DNA of 5,149 nucleotides, from the NCBI GenBank assembly GCA_026392135.1, contig JAPLCR010000442.1, positions 1 through 5,149 on the forward strand. Direction: 5' to 3'. Both the position numbers and the translations under genes were made by a program. The stretch is from Armatimonadota bacterium. Its GTDB lineage: Bacteria; Armatimonadota; Chthonomonadetes; Chthonomonadales; Chthonomonadaceae. How positions within the stretch are numbered: the first letter of the stretch is position 1; the number at the start of each line of letters is the position of its first letter. This document shows positions 1 to 5,149 of the stretch, piece after piece. The notes under the pieces are model-generated. The model had not been told where the DNA came from and made no database searches. It was given only the letters and a program-made list of their open reading frames with translations.

Positions 1-122
1 TAGTTCTATTCTCGGAAACTTTATACGTAAACCCTACTCTCTTGAATAGGGTGAGTAGTTACCTAGAAGATAAGGTTGCCTCACTCGAAGTTGAGAATCG
101 GGGTATAGGGGATACATCATGA
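1..122 (+). CDS. Possible 3' end of an upstream gene, function unknown (partial)
   Basis: Read from base 3, this frame is open from the left edge to a TGA at 120-122, giving about 39 residues with no start in the window. The tail is charged and helix-like, ending in E-V-E-N-R-G-I-G-D-T-S. Its TGA overlaps the ATG of the next gene as ATGA, the usual geometry of translationally coupled genes, and about two thirds of its codons begin with a purine, as real coding frames tend to. Against this, 39 codons can stay open by chance roughly one time in six, and I recognise no family. The other two forward frames close by base 49. If real, it would be operonic with the large cytochrome-type gene. Confidence 0.35.
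   Translation, partial: VLFSETLYVNPTLLNRVSSYLEDKVASLEVENRGIGDTS
107..112 (+). promoter_or_regulatory. Weak ribosome binding site for the large PSCyt1/DUF1549/DUF1553 gene
   Basis: The purine run AGGGGA lies 6 bases before the ATG at 119. It is only a partial Shine-Dalgarno match, but it supports this start over the in-frame ATG seven codons later, which would remove the K/R-bearing n-region of the signal peptide. A weak site would fit translational coupling through the ATGA overlap. Confidence 0.4.
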
Positions 123-3100
123 AAGTACGGCAAGTGCTAATGGGAGTGTTCGCTTTTTGTTTAATGGAGGGCATGGGGCACGCGCAAGCGCCAGAGCAGG
201 GCGTGGAGTTTTTTGAGAAGAAGGTACGCCCCATTCTCTTTGAGAAGTGCCTCTCTTGTCATGGTGAAAAGGTTCAACAGGGGAGGCTACGCCTAGACAA
301 TCGCGCTTCCTTTTTGAAAGGCGGCGAACGCGGTGCTATTTTTGTCGTAAATGCGCCTGAGAAGAGCCTACTGCTTCATGCTGTACAGTATCGCGACCCC
401 AACTTACAGATGCCTCCAAAGGGCAAACTGTCAGAGGAACAGATAGCCGCACTTACGGATTGGATCAAGATGGGGGCACCCTACCCCTCCAATAAAACGG
501 CTGCAAAGCCCTCTGCATCGCCCTCAACGGGCATAGATATCAAAGCGCGGGCACAACACTGGACGTTTCGCCCTCTACTCCACCCAGCTGTTCCCATCGT
601 AAAACAGCCCAAATGGGCAAAAACGCCGATTGATAACTTTATCCTCGCGAAGTTGGAAGGGAAGGGAATTGCGCCCAATGCCCCCGCCGACAAGCATACC
701 CTTCTGCGCCGAGTCACTTATGACCTTACTGGTCTACCTCCCACTCCGAAAGAGGTACAAGATTTTATCGCAGACAAATCTCCAAAGGCGTATGAGAACG
801 TCGTTGGTCGCCTCCTCGCCTCCCCGCACTACGGCGAAAAGTGGGGGCGACACTGGCTCGATTTAATGCGCTTTGCGGAGACAGATGGTCACGAGTTTGA
901 CTTCGAGAAGCCGGGGGCGTACCAGTATCGCGACTATGTGATACGCGCTTTTAATGCAAATGTGCCCTATAACCAGTTTGTCATAGAACACCTCGCCGGA
1001 GACTTGCTGACCTCTCCACGCAAAAGCGTCGAAACTCCCGAAATTAACGAGTCTATTCTTGCGACAGGCTGGTGGTGGCTAGGAGAGGGCAAGCACTCTC
1101 CCGTAGACCTACGTGTAGACCAAGCAGAGCGTACTGACAACCAGATTGACGTGCTTGGCAAGACCTTTTTAGGGCTATCATTTGGATGTGTGAAGTGCCA
1201 CGACCATAAGTTCGACCCTCTTACACAGAAGGACTACTACGCTCTTACGGGTATCGTGAACAGTACGCGCTATCATCTCATGCCGAACGTCCCGCCAAAC
1301 CAGAAGGAGGCAGCGAGAGAACTCTCCGCTATTCGCAACAGGGTACTTCCCACGACTCTTTACCAACAACGGCTTCAGCTATGGGCGAAGGCTCGCCGCC
1401 TCAAACCGCTTCTGCTTGAGACGAAAAGCGGCGTAAAACTAACTGGGCAGGGCACTCCCACACTTCATGAGCGGTGGCAATCGTATCTAAACACAACCGC
1501 CAGCAACGACCCTATCAACCCATTCTACGCTTGGGCAGTACTCTCCAAAACCACACCGCTAGAGTACCCAAAACGACGAGAACAGGTTGTACAACAGCTA
1601 CGTGACCTCTCTGCTAATGCAGAACGAATACGCAACCAACAGACTCTTTTTGAGGACTTTTCAAAAGGCTACGAGGGCTGGTATTCAACAGGAGCCGCCT
1701 TTGGCGACGAACCGCACCGCCTCTCCTTTATAACCTCGGAGAGTGAGCCAGTCGTTACAGCGGTTCTTGGTAGTGGTATCGCTGATAGCGGAACAACTTC
1801 CACACGGTTAGCGGGAACGCTTCGCTCTAAAACGTTCGATATTGGCAAAAAGTACGCCCATATTCGTATGCAGGGGAGCGGCGGCTGTTTTGCACGGATG
1901 ATTATTGAGGGCTTTCAGCGCATACAGCGCTGGTACACGATGGATGTAAGTAAATGGGTTGGGCTAAAGGGATACATTGAGTTCTTAGACAACGGTGCGG
2001 GGCGCATCGCAGTGGACGAAATAACCTTTTCCGACTCGGAAGAGGTCTCCAATCCGCCGGATTCCTATTGGCTCCAACGTTTAGCAGGAGAGCAGGGACG
2101 GAATCTCGATACGCTAGCGGAAACGTACCAAAGTCATCTGAATAGTGCCATTCAGTATCTGCGGATAGAGCCAGAGAACGGTGAGTTCAGCGAAAGGTAT
2201 GCTCCCTTCACGAACTGGATACTGCGAAACTTCCCCTTAATCTACGATATGCCTCTCAAAGGTGCCAACGGTGCGGCAGCGCCTAGCGAGTGGGTGGACT
2301 ACCAAAAGCGTGAGCAGGCTATTCCCATCGGAGAGCTGATTCAGGTGGCGCAAGATGGTACGGGGGTGGATGAGCGCGTACAGCTACGCGGCAACCCCAA
2401 GAGTTTGGGGGCAGTGACTCCGCGCCGTTTTATTGAGGTGTTTTTGGGTACACAGCCATTTCAAAATAGAGAGGTTTGCGGTCGCCTTGAGCTTGCCCAG
2501 AAAATGGTATCACCGCAAAACCCGCTTTTGCCTCGCGTTATCGCGAATCGAATCTGGCACTACCATTTTGGGCGTGGTATTGTCAAGACCGTGGATGACT
2601 TTGGGCTTCGCTCGGACACCCCGTCGCATCGTGAGCTGCTAGACTGGCTAGCGAACGACCTGATTCTCAAAGGCTGGTCAATCAAACATCTACACCGACT
2701 AATACTACTCTCTAGTACCTATCAGATGCGGAGCGACCTTACCCCCGCTAAAGAGGCAAAAGATCCTTCTAATCAACTCTTGCACCGGATGCCTGTTCGC
2801 CGCCTTGAGGCGGAGGAGGTTCGAGACGGGATTCTGGCGGTATCCGGAAGGCTTGATAAGACGATGTTTGGTCACAGTGTTCTCCCGCACCTCACCACTA
2901 GCATGGAGGGGCGCGGCAGACCGGGCACTTCTGGACCGCTGGATGGTAAGGGACGGCGCAGTATCTATATTGGTGTCCGCCGTAACTTCCTGTCGCCGAT
3001 GTTTCTCGCTTTCGACTACCCCATTCCATTCAACACGATGGGGAGACGTAGTGTCTCAAACGTCCCTGCACAAGCACTCGTGTTGATGAACAATCCCTTC

Positions 3101-3343
3101 GTGGTGGAGCAGTCTAAGCTTTGGGCAGAGAGGGTCGTTGCTCAGAATCAATCTGATCAGGCAAAAATACAGGAGATGTACCTTACGGCATTTGGACGGC
3201 CTGCAAAACCTGATGAGATTGCCACCGCCCTCGAATTTTTGAAATCACAGGCGGTAAACTACGGTCAGCCAAACGATGTTCGTGCATGGCAAGACCTGTG
3301 CCATGTGCTTTTCAACGTGAAAGAGTTCCTATTTGTGCCATAG
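119..3343 (+). CDS. Secreted PSCyt1-DUF1549-DUF1553 domain protein (planctomycete-type cytochrome family)
   Basis: This is a complete 1074-residue protein. Residues 1-24 look like a Sec signal peptide: K/R n-region, hydrophobic core around 6-16, and A-Q-A before a likely cleavage after residue 24. PSCyt1, a c-type haem domain, spans about 30-120, with CLSCH at 44-48 and a candidate axial Met98 in the QMPPKG context. A Pro/Ser/Ala-rich linker (about 121-140) leads to H-W-T-F-R-P and then DUF1549 (about 165-385), with the family hallmark CVKCHDHKFDP at 357-367. A family-atypical, beta-rich stretch covers about 505-640. DUF1553 (about 755-1065) follows, with RGNPK, N-R-I-W-H-Y-H-F-G-R-G, D-D-F-G and N-V-P-A-Q-A-L motifs and a normal end (V-K-E-F-L-F-V-P), so the gene is not truncated. 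It should act outside the cytoplasmic membrane. The biochemical role of the family is unproven; electron transfer and polysaccharide breakdown have been suggested. The frequent DUF1501 partner gene is not immediately downstream. Family assignment is secure, function is not. Confidence 0.95.
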   Translation: MKVRQVLMGVFAFCLMEGMGHAQAPEQGVEFFEKKVRPILFEKCLSCHGEKVQQGRLRLDNRASFLKGGERGAIFVVNAPEKSLLLHAVQYRDPNLQMPPKGKLSEEQIAALTDWIKMGAPYPSNKTAAKPSASPSTGIDIKARAQHWTFRPLLHPAVPIVKQPKWAKTPIDNFILAKLEGKGIAPNAPADKHTLLRRVTYDLTGLPPTPKEVQDFIADKSPKAYENVVGRLLASPHYGEKWGRHWLDLMRFAETDGHEFDFEKPGAYQYRDYVIRAFNANVPYNQFVIEHLAGDLLTSPRKSVETPEINESILATGWWWLGEGKHSPVDLRVDQAERTDNQIDVLGKTFLGLSFGCVKCHDHKFDPLTQKDYYALTGIVNSTRYHLMPNVPPNQKEAARELSAIRNRVLPTTLYQQRLQLWAKARRLKPLLLETKSGVKLTGQGTPTLHERWQSYLNTTASNDPINPFYAWAVLSKTTPLEYPKRREQVVQQLRDLSANAERIRNQQTLFEDFSKGYEGWYSTGAAFGDEPHRLSFITSESEPVVTAVLGSGIADSGTTSTRLAGTLRSKTFDIGKKYAHIRMQGSGGCFARMIIEGFQRIQRWYTMDVSKWVGLKGYIEFLDNGAGRIAVDEITFSDSEEVSNPPDSYWLQRLAGEQGRNLDTLAETYQSHLNSAIQYLRIEPENGEFSERYAPFTNWILRNFPLIYDMPLKGANGAAAPSEWVDYQKREQAIPIGELIQVAQDGTGVDERVQLRGNPKSLGAVTPRRFIEVFLGTQPFQNREVCGRLELAQKMVSPQNPLLPRVIANRIWHYHFGRGIVKTVDDFGLRSDTPSHRELLDWLANDLILKGWSIKHLHRLILLSSTYQMRSDLTPAKEAKDPSNQLLHRMPVRRLEAEEVRDGILAVSGRLDKTMFGHSVLPHLTTSMEGRGRPGTSGPLDGKGRRSIYIGVRRNFLSPMFLAFDYPIPFNTMGRRSVSNVPAQALVLMNNPFVVEQSKLWAERVVAQNQSDQAKIQEMYLTAFGRPAKPDEIATALEFLKSQAVNYGQPNDVRAWQDLCHVLFNVKEFLFVP

Positions 3344-3423
3344 AAAACGAAACTTGCTTCTTAATGAGGGGTGAAACCTTCATCGGCATTTCCACGTCTA
3401 CTTTACAACAAGAGACTCGTTTC

Positions 3424-3429
3424 AGGAGG
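3424..3429 (+). promoter_or_regulatory. Strong ribosome binding site for the YvlD-like gene
   Basis: A perfect AGGAGG lies 8 bases upstream of the ATG at 3438 and fixes that start. It is clearly stronger than the site before the large gene, so the small membrane protein can be translated independently even if it is cotranscribed with the gene before it. No convincing -35/-10 pair was seen in the 94-base gap 3344-3437. Confidence 0.8.
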
Positions 3430-3437
3430 CAATTTAT

Positions 3438-3803
3438 ATGACAACCGCAGTACGGAATTGGGTGGCGCAGTGGGTATCTAGTATCTTTGCGCTCTACATT
3501 ATAACGAAGGTGATTCCTGGCATACAAGCTAAAGACATCGCTTCTATGGCAATGGTGGTCGTTGCGCTTGCTTTTGCAAACAGTTTTATTCGCCCTATTA
3601 TTCTGTTCTTCGCCTGGCCCATTAACTGCATGACGTTTGGGTTATTCGGCTTCGCACTGAACATCGTGTTCTTTTTAATATTGGGGAGCGGTGTGATTGC
3701 GGGTTTTCATGTTTTGACTCCGCAGGCAGCGGTCATCGGCTCCCTACTGATGGGTGCCTTGTCTGGCGTGTTCTCGTTTATATTACAGGACAGGTCGAGG
3801 TAG
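3438..3803 (+). CDS. Phage holin family 4 / YvlD-like small integral membrane protein
   Basis: This 121-residue, very hydrophobic protein has four likely transmembrane segments at about 8-29, 34-51, 62-84 and 96-116, and a short charged tail (Q-D-R-S-R). The family signature is visible: F-A-N-S-F-I-R-P-I at 46-54, then a helix-breaking Pro61, then M-T-F-G-L-F-G-F-A-L-N-I at 65-76, matching the N-x-x-x-x-P ... P-x-x-x-x-T-x-G-L-F pattern of PF04020 (DUF360, Bacillus YvlD). Length is normal for the family. Despite the name, most chromosomal members are not phage holins; they are small envelope proteins of unclear role, and YvlD belongs to a cell-envelope-stress operon. It sits 94 bases after the large gene on the same strand and may be cotranscribed with it. 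No lysis or other phage gene is nearby. Family call is confident, role is unknown. Confidence 0.85.
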   Translation: MTTAVRNWVAQWVSSIFALYIITKVIPGIQAKDIASMAMVVVALAFANSFIRPIILFFAWPINCMTFGLFGFALNIVFFLILGSGVIAGFHVLTPQAAVIGSLLMGALSGVFSFILQDRSR

Positions 3804-3845
3804 CCCTCGCTCGTGTAGTTATACCGCTTAAAACCTCCCTCTTTT

Positions 3846-3883
3846 TGTTTAGTAGCGTTGTATAAGTGCAACGCTACTAAACA
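3846..3883. terminator. Perfect 15-bp hairpin between convergent genes, probable bidirectional terminator without U-tract
   Basis: Arms 3846-3860 (TGTTTAGTAGCGTTG) and 3869-3883 are exact reverse complements around an 8-base spacer. An A-T pair and a T-G wobble could extend the stem to 17 bp with a TAAG tetraloop. It lies 42 bases after the stop of the YvlD-like gene and 22 bases after the stop of the dehydrogenase, the expected place for a shared terminator. The odd points are that the stem is AT-rich and that neither strand has a T-run just after it; the only T-run (3842-3846) is upstream of the stem on the + strand. It could instead be an RNA-stabilising 3' stem, a protein-binding palindrome or a dispersed palindromic repeat. 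Confidence 0.5.
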
Positions 3884-3905
3884 CTCCCAACCCAATTTAT
3901 CACAT

Positions 3906-4715
3906 CTATGATGGCGAGAGTACCATACCCCCGCAGACGCAGATAACCTGCCCTGTTACATAGTCCGAGAGGTCTGTGGCGAGAAACTCCACTACTTTCG
4001 CGCAGTCTTCAGGAAGCCCTACGCGCTTGAGAGGAATGTCTACAATGGCTTTCGCAATATTTTCGGGGCTATTGCGGTTGAACTGCTTGTTTGCGCGCGA
4101 GGTCAGTACTATCCCCGGTGCGATGCAGTTAACGTTGATATTATCGCCGCCCAACTCACCCGCAAGTAGCCGTGTGTACTCCGCAATACCCGCTTTGGCA
4201 ACGCAGTAGTGCGATACGCCGCCGCTCATATTACCGCGCACCCCTGCCTGTGAAGAGACGTTGATGATCTTTCCGCTCTGTTGTTCCTTCATCATTGTTG
4301 CCGCCTCTTGACAACAGAAGAGCGTGCTGGTAAGGTTCACATCCATGATGAAGCGCCAATCGTCCTCTAAAACGCTGGAAGCCTTCCCATTTTCAGCGGG
4401 ACGTAACACCCCCCCTGCGTTGTTCACGAGGATGTCGAGCCGCCCGAAGGTCTGGCGGATGTGCTGGAACATCCGCTCAACGGCTTTTCTGTTCGTCACA
4501 TCGGCGGCAATACCTATAGAGCGCACCCCTAATGCCTCGCACTCTGCCATCACGGTTTCGGCGGTCAGCTCTTCATCAAACTCCTTTGCAGAATCGAGTT
4601 CAAGGTCATTGATAACGATGTCCGCGCCTAATGCGGCGAGGTGGAGTGCATAGGCACGCCCTAACCCGCGTCCGGCACCAGTTATTAGCGCGACTTTTCC
4701 TGTCAGTTTTCCCAT
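3906..4715 (-). CDS. Short-chain dehydrogenase/reductase (classical SDR, FabG-like), probably NAD-dependent
   Basis: This complete 269-residue cytoplasmic oxidoreductase has a single Rossmann fold. The cofactor motif T-G-A-G-R-G-L-G is at 12-19, NNAG at 98-101, the catalytic tetrad is Asn127, Ser155, Tyr170 and Lys174 (Y-x-x-x-K), and P-G follows at 200-201. Asp37 at the end of strand beta-2 is the residue that usually favours NAD(H) over NADP(H). D-V-T at 72-74 is the normal adenine-contact motif. The C-terminal T-G-Q-V-I-C-V-C-G-G carries Cys261 where Asp is common. Length is typical. The substrate is not readable; annotation as 3-oxoacyl-ACP reductase would be over-specific, because sugar, polyol and hydroxy-acid dehydrogenases share this pattern. 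It lies 150 bases downstream of a sugar isomerase-like gene on the same strand, which suggests carbohydrate or polyol metabolism. Confidence 0.93.
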   Translation of the reverse strand: MGKLTGKVALITGAGRGLGRAYALHLAALGADIVINDLELDSAKEFDEELTAETVMAECEALGVRSIGIAADVTNRKAVERMFQHIRQTFGRLDILVNNAGGVLRPAENGKASSVLEDDWRFIMDVNLTSTLFCCQEAATMMKEQQSGKIINVSSQAGVRGNMSGGVSHYCVAKAGIAEYTRLLAGELGGDNINVNCIAPGIVLTSRANKQFNRNSPENIAKAIVDIPLKRVGLPEDCAKVVEFLATDLSDYVTGQVICVCGGMVLSPS

Positions 4716-4723
4716 AGTGTTCT

Positions 4724-4729
4724 CTCCTT
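4724..4729 (-). promoter_or_regulatory. Ribosome binding site for the SDR gene
   Basis: Read on the - strand, AAGGAG (continuing GA) lies 8 bases before the ATG whose first base is 4715. It fixes the start so that the protein begins four residues before the first Rossmann strand, as is normal for classical SDRs. Confidence 0.75.
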
Positions 4730-4754
4730 TTTGAACATTCTTGCCACTCCCGTA

Positions 4755-4768
4755 TTTAGTAGGGAGGT
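4755..4768. repeat. TTTAGTAG / AGGGAGGT words, partial copy of the hairpin region
   Basis: TTTAGTAG at 4755-4762 also occurs at 3848-3855 inside the left hairpin arm. AGGGAGGT at 4761-4768 is the reverse complement of ACCTCCCT at 3833-3840, just before that hairpin. The dehydrogenase therefore has related words on both sides. Each word is only 8 bases, so coincidence remains likely. The rest of the 150-base gap 4716-4865 shows no gene and no convincing promoter. Confidence 0.25.
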
Positions 4769-4865
4769 ACTCTATTTTTTGCAGGCTGACTGTACAACCG
4801 ACGCGAAACTATTAGTAACTCACCTTACAGAAGGGCTTTTGATGCTTGCGGCTTGGCATCACAAA

Positions 4866-5149
4866 CTATACACGTTGTAGCTCCCTCCAAAGTCCGTGAT
4901 AGCACTGCAAGAACACACCTCCTGCCTCCGCAGGCACAGGTGTTCCCACTTCGCACATCGTCACGCCATCGTAGCCGGATGTCCGCATAAGCGCGAACAG
5001 CTCCCGATAGGGGTATGCGCCCCACAGGTCGTTGATATGGCACGACTTGAGCCAAGGTTTCAGTAGGTCGAAGTAGGGCTTCACGCTCCCGTCTACAATG
5101 TCCTGCGAGTTTGAGTTCCAACAGATACCCACATTGGCACGGTTGCAGG
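4866..5149 (-). CDS. Sugar phosphate isomerase/epimerase-like TIM barrel, C-terminal part (runs off the right edge)
   Basis: Only the last 94 or so residues are present. The frame stays open to the right edge, so the GTG at 5132 is an internal Val and not a start. The visible part reads as the last strands of an AP-endonuclease-2 / xylose-isomerase-like barrel (PF01261): V-G-I-C-W-N-S-N, then a strand ending C-H-I-N-D (His codon 5037-5039), then G-Y-D-G-V-T-M-C-E (Glu codon 4950-4952). That His and Glu are in the usual metal- and substrate-binding places. The tail (Y-H-G-L-W-R-E-L) is the normal closing helix, and the stop is TAG at 4866-4868. Such proteins isomerise or epimerise sugars or sugar phosphates using a divalent metal, but specificity varies widely and cannot be assigned here. 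The gene lies upstream of the dehydrogenase on the same strand and could be cotranscribed with it. Confidence 0.85.
   Translation of the reverse strand, partial: CNRANVGICWNSNSQDIVDGSVKPYFDLLKPWLKSCHINDLWGAYPYRELFALMRTSGYDGVTMCEVGTPVPAEAGGVFLQCYHGLWRELQRV

Noticed and set aside
31..52. Inverted repeat ACCCTA / TAGGGT as a terminator before the large gene
   Set aside because: The stem is only 6 bp with a 10-base spacer, no T-run follows, and it lies within a possible coding tail.
34..234. Antisense 66-residue open frame over the start of the large gene
   Set aside because: It lies opposite the signal peptide and haem-domain region of a confident gene and shows no family features.
3364..3383. 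Bulged hairpin in the gap before the YvlD-like gene
   Set aside because: About 8 pairs including a wobble and a bulge, with no T-run. Too weak to call a terminator or a riboswitch.
3438..3803. Prophage or lysis cassette suggested by the holin family name
   Set aside because: Most PF04020 proteins are ordinary chromosomal envelope proteins, and no endolysin, tail or integrase gene is nearby.
4769..4797. Minus-strand promoter for the SDR: TTGTAC, 17 bases, TAGAGT
   Set aside because: Spacing is ideal, but the boxes match the consensus at only 3 of 6 and 4 of 6 positions, which is expected by chance in a 150-base gap.
4840..4861. Inverted repeat TGATGC / GCATCA as terminator of the TIM-barrel gene
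   Set aside because: Only a 6-bp stem with a 10-base loop, and no T-run follows on the minus strand.
4825..5121. 98-residue minus-strand open frame overlapping the TIM-barrel gene
   Set aside because: It is in another frame, is rich in Arg/Cys/Ala without family motifs, and overlaps a frame with clear TIM-barrel motifs.

Overview
The window holds two complete genes on the + strand, one complete and one right-truncated gene on the - strand, and possibly the tail of a further + strand gene at the left edge. G+C looks close to half and intergenic gaps are short. The main clue to the host is the large first gene. It encodes a secreted protein with the planctomycete-type cytochrome architecture (PSCyt1, then DUF1549/PSCyt2, then DUF1553/PSD1), which is abundant in Planctomycetota, Verrucomicrobiota and relatives and also occurs in Armatimonadota and some other environmental bacteria. 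The sequence alone does not settle the phylum.

Layout, left to right. Positions 1-122 contain an open frame with no start in the window. Its TGA overlaps the ATG of the next gene (ATGA), so it may be the 3' end of an upstream gene. Positions 119-3343 encode the 1074-residue haem-motif protein, with a signal peptide, two CXXCH motifs and an extra predicted beta-rich module in the middle. After 94 bases, 3438-3803 encodes a small four-helix membrane protein of the YvlD / phage-holin-4 type, with a strong ribosome binding site. The convergent gap 3804-3905 contains a perfect 15-bp inverted repeat that is probably a transcription terminator, although neither strand has a U-tract.

On the - strand, a sugar phosphate isomerase/epimerase-like TIM-barrel gene (4866 to beyond the right edge) lies upstream of a short-chain dehydrogenase (3906-4715), with 150 bases between them. 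The two share orientation and could form a small carbohydrate or polyol oxidation/isomerisation unit. The substrate cannot be read from the sequence.

No mobile element, CRISPR array, tRNA, rRNA or defence module was seen, and nothing here is a clear undescribed system. The points most worth a second look are the ATGA junction, the central module of the large protein, the U-less hairpin with partly repeated words on both sides of the dehydrogenase, and the unusual metal-site motif of the truncated TIM barrel.
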